Source of the DNA: Cupriavidus numazuensis | GTDB lineage: Bacteria > Pseudomonadota > Gammaproteobacteria > Burkholderiales > Burkholderiaceae | Direction of reading: 5' to 3' | NCBI RefSeq assembly: GCF_905397435.1 | Contig: NZ_CAJPVI010000002.1 | Coordinates: 186,001-250,000 of the forward strand | Length of the DNA stretch: 64,000 nucleotides | Translations under genes and position numbers: made by a program | Part shown: positions 1 through 7,256 of the stretch, piece by piece | Layout: each line of letters begins with the position of its first letter | How positions within the stretch are numbered: the first letter of the stretch is position 1 | Notes under the pieces: model-generated | Database searches by the model: none | What the model saw: only the letters and a program-made list of their open reading frames with translations | Told to the model about the DNA's origin: nothing

Positions 1-416
1 TTCTTCAGGTCGTGGTCGATCAGCACAGTGCGAAGTTCGTCCGGCGCGATCAGGCACTTGTACTCGGCGCCGCCATCCTTGCGGATCCAGCCGTCGGCGC
101 TCGCGCCGAAGTTGCCGTCGTCTGACAGCACCATGCCGACCGGTTCCACGAACTCGCCGATGTCAGCTTGGTGTGCGAGGCGCGCGTCGGACTCCAGCTC
201 TTGGCCGCGGCGCATCTGCCACGTCTCGTAGCCTCCATCCAGTGGCTCGCCGCTGATGCGCTCGATAGCCAAGCGGAAGGCGTAGTTGAGGGCTTCGTCG
301 GTGCGCTCGCCGTTCTTCTTGCGGGACCGGGCGACACGGAACATGCTGGCGGTGATCACGCCGCTTCTGGCGGCGATCCACTGGTGGCTGCCCTGCTGAC
401 AGGTCACGATGCGCAC
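1..416 (-). CDS. YqaJ-type (lambda exonuclease family) recombinase, partial
   Basis: This reading frame runs off the left edge, so only the first 138 residues are seen. The start is a GTG preceded by a strong AAGGGGG site about four bases away; it overlaps the end of the upstream gene by 13 bases. The family is a 5'-3' double-strand exonuclease that makes single-stranded tails for a partner annealing protein. Visible support is an early GVITAS motif (residues 19-24), a downstream RGQELES segment with E73, then D108 in SADGW and E118-x-K120 in EYKC, which fit the acidic/lysine active site of the YqaJ/lambda Exo fold. The ERF annealing protein is encoded two genes upstream, giving a complete phage recombination pair. 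The C-terminus is outside the window. Confidence 0.85.
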   Translation of the reverse strand, partial: MRIVTCQQGSHQWIAARSGVITASMFRVARSRKKNGERTDEALNYAFRLAIERISGEPLDGGYETWQMRRGQELESDARLAHQADIGEFVEPVGMVLSDDGNFGASADGWIRKDGGAEYKCLIAPDELRTVLIDHDLK

Positions 417-742
417 GGTTCCCCCTTGGCTCGCAGCATTGCATCGGCCTCGATGTAGCGGAGGCACGCCCGGGCATCAGCCCAGAAGATCGCGTTGGCA
501 AGCGGGTCGGCGGCGTAGTCGGGCATGGCTCGGCCAAGCAGAGTCTCCGCATACTTAACGCCGATCTCCGGCTCGATGTCCGCATTAGCTGCGAAGTAGT
601 CGCGCAGGGTCATGCCAGACTGGAAAACCTTCACCGGCTTTGCGACATGAATAGCGTTCGGCCGCTCCGGGTCGTAAGGCGGAATTTGGTCGAACTCATA
701 GGAGCCTGGGAATGCCGGCCCACCGTCTTTGATTTCAGCCAT
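404..742 (-). CDS. Conserved small phage protein of unknown function
   Basis: A 112-residue soluble protein between the ERF and YqaJ genes. The start was set at the ATG overlapping the stop of the ERF gene by one base; longer in-frame versions would read into the ERF gene. It contains a GMTLRDYFAA segment (residues 43-52), a motif I recognise from many small phage proteins without assigned function, and a C-terminal half rich in Ala and acidic residues. No signal peptide or membrane segment. Tight coupling on both sides suggests co-translation with the recombination genes, but a direct role in recombination is not shown. Confidence 0.75.
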   Translation of the reverse strand: MAEIKDGGPAFPGSYEFDQIPPYDPERPNAIHVAKPVKVFQSGMTLRDYFAANADIEPEIGVKYAETLLGRAMPDYAADPLANAIFWADARACLRYIEADAMLRAKGEPCAS

Positions 743-1386
743 CACGCTGCCTCCTGGCTGGCCGTGCGCAGTTCCTTCATGCGCTGCTCGTAATAGGGGT
801 TGTAGGTGGCACGCTCTTCCTTCGGAAGGCCGCTCATGATCCTGCTCAGTTCGCCGATGGTCTTGGCATCGCGCAGGCCCGGGTGCTCTTCTGCTGCTGG
901 CAATATGTCGGTGCCGGCGTCCGGAGTGCCGTCCTCGTCCAGGTCGTCGTCGGCGGCCACGCCAAGCAGGGCGCTTACGATGTAGCGGCGCAGGTAGGTG
1001 ATGGCGGCACCGAACTTCTTGATGTCGCGGTCGTCGCGGTACAGGCGCGCCACGGCGGTGATCTCTGCGCCAGTGGAATGGCCCAGCACCGTGCGAATGA
1101 TCGTGCTGTTGTTTTCCTCGGTCACCAACTGGAACAGGCACAGGCCGTTCTCGGAAAGGGCCGGCGTGGTCTTGGCGCGAATTTCCTGCAGGTCCGCATA
1201 GCGGAAGTTGTAGGAGCCGATCTTCCGCTTCTGGTCGTCCTTGATGTCGATCGTCACGCTGCGGTTCTTCTCGATCGGCTGGAAGGCGCCTTGTGCCTTG
1301 GCGAGGGCGGTGTACATGGGGCCCATGCCGCCGATGGCGGCCGGCGTCAGCGTGGTTTCCATTTCAGGCAGGTCGTGCTGGGTCAT
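742..1386 (-). CDS. erf: ERF-family single-strand annealing protein
   Basis: A 214-residue recombinase mediator that anneals complementary single strands during phage recombination or circularisation. The ERF signature is clear: YADLQEIR (63-70), PALSENGLCL (76-84 region), then GAAITYLRRY (126-135) followed by LGVAADDDLD (141-150). Length is normal for the family and the C-terminal tail is variable, as expected. It overlaps the following gene by one base and the preceding coiled-coil gene by four bases, so it belongs to the leftward early operon. Its likely partner is the YqaJ exonuclease at the window edge. Family assignment is firm; the biochemical role is inferred from the family. Confidence 0.93.
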   Translation of the reverse strand: MTQHDLPEMETTLTPAAIGGMGPMYTALAKAQGAFQPIEKNRSVTIDIKDDQKRKIGSYNFRYADLQEIRAKTTPALSENGLCLFQLVTEENNSTIIRTVLGHSTGAEITAVARLYRDDRDIKKFGAAITYLRRYIVSALLGVAADDDLDEDGTPDAGTDILPAAEEHPGLRDAKTIGELSRIMSGLPKEERATYNPYYEQRMKELRTASQEAA

Positions 1387-2633
1387 TCTGCGGCTCCGGT
1401 GGCTGCATTGATGGCGGCGTCGATGCGGTCGGCGAGATCGCCGGCCGGCACATGGGCGCGGGCTTCGACCAGCAGGACCAGCAGCGTTTCAGCCTGCGCA
1501 CGCACGCGCTCGGCGGCGGCCTTGGCGGCTTCCTGTTCGCGGCGACGGGCCTCGGCTTCCTCGCGCTGGCGCTTTTCCTCGGCGGCGCGGGCTTCGGCCT
1601 GGCGCTTCGCTTCGGCTTCGCGCTCGGCACGCTCGGCGGCAGCCTTGGCCTCCTGTTCTTCGCGGACCTTGCGCTCCGCGGCCTCGCGGTCGGCACGCTC
1701 GCGCGCTTCCTTGTCGGCGCGCAGTTGAGCCAGTTCCGCGGCATCTCGAGCGCCGGCCAGCATGGTGTTCAGGTTCCCCAGCGCGGCTTCGATCGCGGCG
1801 CCGGCCTCGGCCTGGAACTCGGCAAAGTCGTCAGCGGCTTCTGCCGCCAGCGATTCAATACGCTGCTGGATTTGCTTCACGCCCAGACCAATGCAGGTCG
1901 ACGGCGCGGTTTCGATTGCATGGATCCGGTCCTTGATGCCGGCCACGCGCTTGCGTTCTGCCTCGGCCTTGGCTTCCTCGGCGCGGCGGGCGGCGGCCTC
2001 GGCTTCCTGCTGGGCACGCATCGCAGCCAGTTCCTCGCGGGCCTTGGCGTTCTCCAGGTGGGCACGGAGCGTGATCAGGGCAGCGGCTACGGCTTCCTTG
2101 GCCTGCTCGGCATACTCTTCCCAGTCGCGCTGGCCCACGTACTCTGGCGATTCCAGATCGCGGATGGCGGCTTCGACGTCGGCAACGGACGCGCTCAGGT
2201 AGTCGCGCGGCAGCATGGCGATGGCGTTGAGGCAGGCTTGATGCGCGCTGATGCGTGCGCTCTCGGCGCGGGCCTTGGCAATTCGTTCCTCGTCCTTGCG
2301 CTTCTGTTCGGCGTCGACCTGCTCCTTCACAGGCGTCTCGATCGCCTTGACCGAGGCCAGGATCTCGTCGCGCTTCTCGCGCACCAGCTTTTGCTGAGCC
2401 AGGATCGGACGGTTCCAGTTCGTGTAGGCCTCGTCCGTGGCAGTGCGGGTGGCCACGCAGCGCTGAATGAACTCGCGTGCGGCCTTGTTGCCAGCGGTCG
2501 TCTTCACGTCGAAGGCCTCGGCGCCGGCCGCGCGCAGCTCGGCCAGACCGGATTCGATGGCGTCATACAGGACCAGGCCTGCGGCCGGCTGGGTCTGGAT
2601 AGGGTCCAGAACTTCAATCTCTGGTGCTTCCAT
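1383..2633 (-). CDS. Long Ala/Glu/Arg-rich coiled-coil phage protein
   Basis: A 416-residue protein, start set at the ATG at 2633 because the 40 preceding in-frame residues are low-complexity Ser/Pro/Thr read through the upstream gene. Residues about 60-130 form a charged helical region, 190-250 another, and 300-400 is an almost unbroken heptad-like run rich in A, E, R, K and Q. No catalytic motif is visible. Similar coiled-coil proteins commonly sit beside ERF or RecT genes, where they are annotated only as structural or nuclease-associated factors. It may hold the recombination proteins together or bind DNA; this is speculation. Start overlaps the ERF gene end (ATGA). Confidence 0.8.
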   Translation of the reverse strand: MEAPEIEVLDPIQTQPAAGLVLYDAIESGLAELRAAGAEAFDVKTTAGNKAAREFIQRCVATRTATDEAYTNWNRPILAQQKLVREKRDEILASVKAIETPVKEQVDAEQKRKDEERIAKARAESARISAHQACLNAIAMLPRDYLSASVADVEAAIRDLESPEYVGQRDWEEYAEQAKEAVAAALITLRAHLENAKAREELAAMRAQQEAEAAARRAEEAKAEAERKRVAGIKDRIHAIETAPSTCIGLGVKQIQQRIESLAAEAADDFAEFQAEAGAAIEAALGNLNTMLAGARDAAELAQLRADKEARERADREAAERKVREEQEAKAAAERAEREAEAKRQAEARAAEEKRQREEAEARRREQEAAKAAAERVRAQAETLLVLLVEARAHVPAGDLADRIDAAINAATGAAE

Positions 2634-2643
2634 GATGGTCGGC

Positions 2644-2769
2644 TCAGATGGAGGTGACTTTGATCTTGCGGGCGCCGCGGTCCAGCGCCTGGATGACGAC
2701 GTCGATGCTGCAGGCCGCGACGGCGATGTACTCGGTGGTGTTGTCGAGGACAACTCGAAAGCGTTTCAT
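2644..2769 (-). CDS. 41-residue small phage protein
   Basis: This short gene starts MKRFRVVLDNTTEY and ends with RKIKVTSI. A GGGAG ribosome-binding site lies six bases before the ATG, and the start overlaps the stop of the membrane-protein gene before it. The sequence alternates hydrophobic and charged residues in the pattern of a small beta-alpha-beta fold, and it is basic at the C-terminus. No family recognised. Confidence comes from the good ribosome-binding site and the exact fit in the chain of overlapping leftward genes. Confidence 0.65.
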   Translation of the reverse strand: MKRFRVVLDNTTEYIAVAACSIDVVIQALDRGARKIKVTSI

Positions 2770-2912
2770 TGCGGGCTCCCGGTCAGGGCAAAGAGGGTTG
2801 AGCTATCGCCGGCAGCGATGTAGAACACGACAATCAGCATGGTCAGGATCCAGCCAAACAGGATCGGATGCCGACGCTCGAAGTCGCAGATGAAGTCTTC
2901 GCCGCGCTTCAT
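2766..2912 (-). CDS. 48-residue single-span membrane protein
   Basis: A small protein with a charged N-terminus (MKRGEDFICDFERRHP) followed by one hydrophobic segment of about 18 residues (residues 17-34), and a short polar tail. It overlaps its neighbours on both sides by four bases (ATGA), which places it firmly in the leftward operon. Small inner-membrane proteins of lambdoid early operons often inhibit host functions, but nothing here identifies a target. Confidence 0.65.
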   Translation of the reverse strand: MKRGEDFICDFERRHPILFGWILTMLIVVFYIAAGDSSTLFALTGSPQ

Positions 2913-3187
2913 GCCGCCACTCCGAAAGCGAAACGACGTTCCTCGCGCTGGCGGTCAGCGGCTTCCTCTTCCCAGAAGGCTTGCAGATCGTGGTAGGCCT
3001 CCAACGCCAGGCCTGCGATCTCTTCCCCGTCGTGCAGGTGCGTGACGTCGACACCCGAGTCAGTGACGGTATCCACCTCGAAGCATTCGTCCTGGCCGGG
3101 CTGTTCCAGTGTGGCGTCGTAGCCGCGGCGGTAGGTGCCAGACACCATAAGAGAGGTGTCGTTGTGGGTGATCTTGAGTGTGGTCAT
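2909..3187 (-). CDS. Small acidic phage protein, unknown
   Basis: 92 residues, beginning MTTLKITHNDTSLMVSGTYR. The first 60 residues look like alternating beta strands; residues 60-85 are a charged helix (EAYHDLQAFWEEEAADRQRE). No Cys pairs, no signal peptide, no membrane segment, no recognised family. Overlaps both neighbouring genes by four bases. Confidence 0.65.
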   Translation of the reverse strand: MTTLKITHNDTSLMVSGTYRRGYDATLEQPGQDECFEVDTVTDSGVDVTHLHDGEEIAGLALEAYHDLQAFWEEEAADRQREERRFAFGVAA

Positions 3188-3471
3188 GCTGCTGCTCCCG
3201 TGACTGGAACGGCGTAGGTGGTCATGTGGGCGATGGCGAGTTTGTTTACCAGCGATCCGTTAGCGGGCAGCTCGCAGAAGTAGTCATCCGGATTGCGGGA
3301 CGTACCTTCTCGGAGCGTGCAGCGGGCGATGTCCGCTGCGGTGGCGTCGCGCAGCGTGAGCCGCTGGCCGGGACATACGTCGTGCCACCAACCGAGCTTT
3401 TCGCGCGGAATGGTCCGCTCCATCTCGCGGCGGGTTTTCAGCTTGACCTGGTGGATGTTCACTGAGGTCAT
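3184..3471 (-). CDS. Small phage protein, unknown
   Basis: 95 residues, beginning MTSVNIHQVKLKTRREMERT. It carries a central WWHDVCPGQRLTLRDATAADIARC segment that looks like a compact beta domain, and a polar C-terminus. Overlaps the next gene by four bases at each end. I do not recognise a family. Confidence 0.62.
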   Translation of the reverse strand: MTSVNIHQVKLKTRREMERTIPREKLGWWHDVCPGQRLTLRDATAADIARCTLREGTSRNPDDYFCELPANGSLVNKLAIAHMTTYAVPVTGAAA

Positions 3472-4040
3472 GCGTAGCTCCCAACTGGGGTGTTGAGGGT
3501 GGAGCGCTGCTCCTGCTGGCGCTTCTTCAGCGCCGCCTTGTAGCTGGCCTTGGCGTCCTTCTTGGTCGGCGCCCAGTCGCCTTCGATGTCACGACGGAAT
3601 TCGTACGGATAGGCGTGGCAGCGATACATGCGGTACTCATCGCCCCACCTGTCCCGACGGGCATTTCCGTACGCCTTGCGCTGCTCAAACTTCGGCAGGC
3701 GGCTGCCGCACAGGAACTCAGCAAACGAATCCCCCGCGCATCCGTCGGCGCTGAGATATTCCTCGTAGCGCGTCCGCTTCTTCGGGTCCGGTAGGTCGGG
3801 CAGCGACGTGATCGCCAGCGCGCGGCCCGCTTCGGTCGTGTAAAAGACGATCGAGTCGCCCGGAAGGAATCCGGGGCGGTGGCCGCGGATCATCAGGCCA
3901 GCCGCTTCCAGCTGCTCAAGGTCCGCCATGTCGTGATGGCCCTGGCTGGCGACGAAGTGGTTGCGGTACGGCTCGCGGCGATGCTCGTTGATGCCCAGCG
4001 TGTGCTGCAGCAGTCCGATCTGTGCTTTGGTCGGTTGCAT
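3468..4040 (-). CDS. Phage early protein, unknown
   Basis: 190 residues from the ATG at 4040 (MQPTKAQIGLLQHTLG). Residues upstream of this in the same frame overlap the preceding gene and are not protein-like. The first half resembles a winged-helix arrangement (HDMADLEQLEAAGLMIRG, then FYTTEAGRALA), which may recognise DNA. The C-terminal half is rich in Arg, Tyr and Lys (RRDRWGDEYRMYRCHAYPYE), which is typical of small nucleic-acid-associated phage proteins. Function not known. Confidence 0.65.
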   Translation of the reverse strand: MQPTKAQIGLLQHTLGINEHRREPYRNHFVASQGHHDMADLEQLEAAGLMIRGHRPGFLPGDSIVFYTTEAGRALAITSLPDLPDPKKRTRYEEYLSADGCAGDSFAEFLCGSRLPKFEQRKAYGNARRDRWGDEYRMYRCHAYPYEFRRDIEGDWAPTKKDAKASYKAALKKRQQEQRSTLNTPVGSYA

Positions 4041-4050
4041 GGCGCGCGCC

Positions 4051-4494
4051 TCAGTCCAAGCCGTGGCAACGAACCTCGACCACATGCCGGCCGTGGCTGT
4101 CTTTACCCAATTCGTTGAGGGAGGGGCTACGGAAGGCGTCGATGTTGGCGACCAGTGCGCGGGCACGCGCTTGTACCGTTGCGACATCGGTGCCGCGAAC
4201 GGTGCGCACTTCGCTCTTTCCATCGCGGCGGGTGCTCACCATGACGGTTCCCGGGGCGGACATAGCGCGCTCGACCGCGGCACGCGCGCCGGCAGCGACT
4301 TCCTGATCGCGCTCCAGACTTGCATTGGCTTGCGCAACGATCTTGTCGCGCAACTCCGTGTAGCGGGCCAGCTGCATCAACTGGCGCGAGTCCGGCTCCA
4401 TGCCTTGGTCTTGGCTATCGATCGCAACCAGGGCGATCAGGAAGCGGGTCCGTTCGTTCGGGTGGATCCTGCTGATGATTTCCGACGGCGACAT
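4051..4494 (-). CDS. First gene of the leftward early operon, unknown function
   Basis: 147 residues from the ATG at 4494, chosen because GGAGA lies six bases upstream; two further ATGs (4506, 4518) lack such a site. It is the first gene downstream of the OL/PL region, about 50 bases from the predicted transcription start, the position occupied by N in lambda. It is not Arg-rich at the N-terminus and shows no antiterminator motif. Residues 20-75 are helical with many charged residues; residues 85-115 include a basic strand-like stretch (VMVSTRRDGKSEVRTVRG). Role unknown. Confidence 0.7.
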   Translation of the reverse strand: MSPSEIISRIHPNERTRFLIALVAIDSQDQGMEPDSRQLMQLARYTELRDKIVAQANASLERDQEVAAGARAAVERAMSAPGTVMVSTRRDGKSEVRTVRGTDVATVQARARALVANIDAFRSPSLNELGKDSHGRHVVEVRCHGLD

Positions 4495-4554
4495 GCTTCT
4501 CTCCATCTGCTTGGGCACTGCCTGCGGGGTGCTGGCGTCGTGCTGATGGAGCGA

Positions 4555-4582
4555 AGTATAGCGCAGCGCTAATTCATGTCAA
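4555..4582 (-). promoter_or_regulatory. PL promoter of the leftward early operon
   Basis: Read on the minus strand, TTGACA (4582-4577) and TATACT (4560-4555) are separated by 16 bases, so both boxes are at or near sigma-70 consensus. One operator palindrome covers the spacer and -10 box, and a second abuts the -35 box. The 40 bases around it match the PR region (10031-10070) at 36 positions. The first gene of the recombination operon starts at 4494. Confidence 0.85.
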
Positions 4583-4595
4583 TAGCGCAGCGCTA
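4559..4595. promoter_or_regulatory. OL operator pair (two 13-bp palindromes)
   Basis: Two perfect copies of the sequence TAGCGCAGCGCTA occur at 4559-4571 and 4583-4595. The arms TAGCGC/GCGCTA are exactly palindromic around one central base. The centres are 24 bp apart, the same spacing as the three copies at OR. The placement relative to the promoter boxes predicts repression of PL when bound, as for lambda OL1/OL2. Binding proteins are inferred to be the CI-like (9467-9988) and Cro-like (10074-10313) proteins. Confidence 0.85.
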
Positions 4596-4597
4596 AT

Positions 4598-4903
4598 CTA
4601 AACCGGCCTCGCGCGAGACTTTCTCTTTAGCTCTGCCAGATGCCTAATGGCTTCCGCCATGGTCTCGATCGCGGACGCGGGGCTGCCGATGGCAAGCTGC
4701 TTGATGGCGTCGACCATCACTTCGATAGCTATGTCCGGCTCTTCGGCGTAGATGCCTGTGATCTGGGCTCGATACGAGCCGCCTGGCTGGTGCTGGAGTT
4801 GAATTAGATCGTCGCCGGGGCAATCCGGAGGACGCGGCTGAGCCCCAACCCCTTTCCTGGCACGCCGCGCCCGATAGGCGGCCAGGTCAATAACCGATGT
4901 CAT
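4598..4903 (-). CDS. Small phage regulatory-region protein, unknown
   Basis: 101 residues from ATG 4903 (MTSVIDLAAYRARRARKG). An upstream in-frame TTG at 4930 would add nine residues; neither start has a strong ribosome-binding site. The N-terminal VIDLAAYRARR segment is common in small proteobacterial and phage proteins. The C-terminal half is helical (IAIEVMVDAIKQLAIG, then ETMAEAIRHLAEL). It lies upstream of PL and reads in the same direction, so it needs its own promoter in 4904-5150. It may be expressed in the lysogen, but no function is recognised. Confidence 0.6.
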   Translation of the reverse strand: MTSVIDLAAYRARRARKGVGAQPRPPDCPGDDLIQLQHQPGGSYRAQITGIYAEEPDIAIEVMVDAIKQLAIGSPASAIETMAEAIRHLAELKRKSRARPV

Positions 4904-5153
4904 GCATTGTTCTATTCGTTCTAAGGACAATCCCTAGCTTTCAATTGCATTACGACCGGGATGCACCGAGTTGGTAACCCTACGACAGGGGGAGACATGG
5001 GGGTCTGGTTGTGAGTGACAGGCCTGTCTGCTACGAGAGGCTCGCTAGGTGGCGGCCAGCGGCAGAGGAGAGCCGTGCTCCTTACCTCCCCGGGTGGGGC
5101 AGCAAATACGACGGGCGGAAGGTATGCTGGCGTGTTCGAATTTGGAGTACCAG
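4904..5153. other. Intergenic region between divergent genes
   Basis: About 250 bases separate the leftward 101-residue gene from the rightward membrane/SH3 gene, so it should hold two divergent promoters. I see no convincing sigma-70 pair, no operator palindrome of the TAGCGC type and no stable hairpin. The open frames crossing it look like noise. Confidence 0.4.
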
Positions 5154-6197
5154 ATGAGTGAAGGTTGGAAAGGATTGATGCCACGGATTTCTCTTGATCC
5201 TGCCATCAGTGGGCTGGGGGAGCGCTTTGGAGTGAGCGCATTGCAAGTTCTTGGATATAGCGAGCTGGATAGGGTGCGGGAGCAACTCAAGAACGCTGCC
5301 ACGTCACAGGTGGAGCAGCAGATGCGAGAGCTCCGCTCAATGGGGTCTATCGCCACCTCGCAGGAAGAGCTGGTTCGCGCCCTTGGCCTCGCAGATCTCA
5401 CTGCGTTGAATCGTCACTTTGACGATCATGCTGCGTCCTGGCGCTCAACGATGGCGAAGCTACGGGAGCATGCCTTACCCTACACCGAGCAGTTGAGAAA
5501 GCAGCTGACCGAACAGATGGGCATTGGCTCGCTCGGGTATGACGCCAACACTATCTTGGCGAACAGCCTTGCCTCTATGGAAGCCTTGAGGGCGTCCATA
5601 GGCGATCTGTCGTTAGCAACGATTGATTTCCGAGGAACGGCGCTTACAGATTATCTGCCGCGCCTCCAAGAGCAACTGACCAGGTGGGGAAATCCGCCCT
5701 CGGAAGATGCTCCCGTTCAGGTTTATGCGGAAGCGGTGCGCACCGGTGAAGAGGTCGGAATTGGCCTTGGCAGAAAGACCCTCGAATGGTTGGCGGTGTT
5801 GGGCTTTCTGGCTGCGATTCTGGTGCCGTTGTATCAGGAGTGGAGCGCTGCAAAGCGGGATGCAGAAGTGGATGCCAAGCTCGCAGTCATGACGGCGATG
5901 CTAATTGATGCTGGCGAGAAGGTGGAGAAGCTTTCGAAGGCGGATGCGCGCCGCCAAGAAGCACGTCTTGTTGCAGGTAGAGGCGCTCAGGTCAAGTCCC
6001 GCCCGGAATCTGCAGCAGGCGCGAAAGGAAGAATCAATGCTGGCGAGGCGGTGAGGTTCTTGGCGGAGGAAGGAAAGTGGTTTTTCGTTCGTTACTATGA
6101 CCGGGCTGCCGAGGAGTATCGGTCAGGATGGGTTCTCAAAAAGCACTTCGAATGGCGATGGTCTGCCGACGAGGAGAGCAACGGAAGAAGCCAATAA
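5154..6197 (+). CDS. Accessory membrane protein with coiled coil and SH3-like C-terminus
   Basis: 347 residues from ATG 5154, which has GGAG seven bases upstream. The first ~200 residues are helical and charged, including repeated heptad-like stretches (LDRVREQLKNAATSQVEQQM). A hydrophobic segment (LEWLAVLGFLAAILVPLYQ) at about residues 220-240 is probably a membrane anchor. A basic linker follows, then a C-terminal ~50 residues that resemble a bacterial SH3 domain (INAGEAVRFLAEEGKWFFVRYY, ending SGWVLKKHF). It lies in the lysogeny region and points away from its neighbours, so it is probably a separately expressed accessory gene. Function unknown; a sensor or anti-phage effector is possible but unproven. 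Confidence 0.7.
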   Translation: MSEGWKGLMPRISLDPAISGLGERFGVSALQVLGYSELDRVREQLKNAATSQVEQQMRELRSMGSIATSQEELVRALGLADLTALNRHFDDHAASWRSTMAKLREHALPYTEQLRKQLTEQMGIGSLGYDANTILANSLASMEALRASIGDLSLATIDFRGTALTDYLPRLQEQLTRWGNPPSEDAPVQVYAEAVRTGEEVGIGLGRKTLEWLAVLGFLAAILVPLYQEWSAAKRDAEVDAKLAVMTAMLIDAGEKVEKLSKADARRQEARLVAGRGAQVKSRPESAAGAKGRINAGEAVRFLAEEGKWFFVRYYDRAAEEYRSGWVLKKHFEWRWSADEESNGRSQ

Positions 6198-6201
6198 GCA
6201 T

Positions 6202-6228
6202 ATAAAAAGCCCGCCTCAGTGGGCGGGC
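6202..6228 (-). terminator. Rho-independent terminator of the HNH gene
   Basis: On the minus strand a 7-bp GC stem (arms 6209-6215 and 6222-6228, loop of six) is followed by a run of T. It lies about 40 bases after the HNH gene. The hairpin is almost identical to that at 7201-7226. Confidence 0.8.
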
Positions 6229-6266
6229 CGCGACGGACATCGGAAGCCTCTTACTTCCGGGTCGCT

Positions 6267-7097
6267 CTACCATAGATCGAAATCCTTCCACTCATCAAAC
6301 TTCGATCGCAGGGTATCGTTGTGCTGCTCAATGTAGTCCGCCAGGGGGCGATGCTTTGCAAAGCGAGGTAGGCGCATCTGCTGGCCATGCAGTTGCGTGG
6401 TCAGGCTTGCCTCAAGCTTTGAATGCTGACGGCTCGATGCACTGGGATCCCAATATGCGATCGTGTAGTCAGATCGGACCGTTATGTAGGCCGTGTCGAA
6501 GAGCTTATGGTGTAGCGGGTTGAGCAATACGCCGTTGCGCACATCAAGGCGCTGTTGGGGTGTTGCATCGGGCCAAGGGACTATGTGGCAAGCTTCGAGG
6601 GCGTCGGGAAACTCCATTCCCGTGAACGCACATTGCCATGAGTAGGCCTTCCTGACAGCATCGCGGAATAGGATCTGCTGGATTCCGCGGGATTTAACCT
6701 TGGTGTAGACCTGCTCCGCCTCGTCAGGGTTTTCCGTTAGCCCTGTCAACAGCGAATCGTATGACAGACCTTCGGCCGCGAAATCGAACGGGTTCCTCTC
6801 CTGTCGCCAGGGGTAAGACCAAACGCGCTCGATGCCGCTATCAAGATCCTTTCGGTTATGCGCAATGAAGCCCGTTCCCGGCAAGCCGGATCCATTTACG
6901 ACGAGGATCGTCATCGGCGGCAGTGCGGACTCCATGCAGTATTCCTGAATGGGGCCAAGCACGTAGCGGATGGCGCGGTGGTGCACGCCTAGGTGCGCAC
7001 CGAGCTCCTTATAGGTAATGGTTTGCCGCTTTTCCGCGACTGTCGCGAGCACTGGCCAGGCCAGGCGTGCACGATCCATCTGGTTGATCTTTGACAT
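6267..7097 (-). CDS. HNH endonuclease (HNH_2-like), accessory
   Basis: 276 residues from ATG 7097, with GGAAAA upstream; the longer form from 7154 lacks support. The N-terminal ~60 residues look like a winged-helix (ITYKELGAHLGVHHRAIRYVL). The HNH core lies around residues 155-205: WQCAFTGMEFPDALEACHIVPW followed by DVRNGVLLNPLHHKLFDTAYI, giving the ACHI histidine, the Asn and the LHH...FD end of the fold. Proteins of this type are often restriction-like nucleases of unknown specificity. It stands alone with its own terminator, between two other accessory units, so a role in host defence against other phages is plausible. No methyltransferase is adjacent. Confidence 0.85.
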   Translation of the reverse strand: MSKINQMDRARLAWPVLATVAEKRQTITYKELGAHLGVHHRAIRYVLGPIQEYCMESALPPMTILVVNGSGLPGTGFIAHNRKDLDSGIERVWSYPWRQERNPFDFAAEGLSYDSLLTGLTENPDEAEQVYTKVKSRGIQQILFRDAVRKAYSWQCAFTGMEFPDALEACHIVPWPDATPQQRLDVRNGVLLNPLHHKLFDTAYITVRSDYTIAYWDPSASSRQHSKLEASLTTQLHGQQMRLPRFAKHRPLADYIEQHNDTLRSKFDEWKDFDLW

Positions 7098-7200
7098 TGT
7101 TTTCCGGGGATTTTCCGTGGGGCAGTTGGAAGTTAGCACGACACAATTCGTCACGGTATCCCCGACAGGTCGGGCCTTGTGCGTTCACATGCCGCAGCAA

Positions 7201-7226
7201 CAAAAAGCCCGCCTCAGTGGGCGGGT
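7201..7226 (-). terminator. Terminator of the repressor/accessory operon
   Basis: On the minus strand CCCGCC/GGCGGG form a hairpin (7208-7225) followed by TTTTT. It lies about 30 bases after the DUF1828-like gene and would end transcription coming from the CI gene. The core AAAAGCCCGCCTCAGTGGG is shared with the terminator at 6202-6228. Confidence 0.8.
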
Positions 7227-7256
7227 CTTAATGCTGGCTGATCGAGGAGGGGGGGG

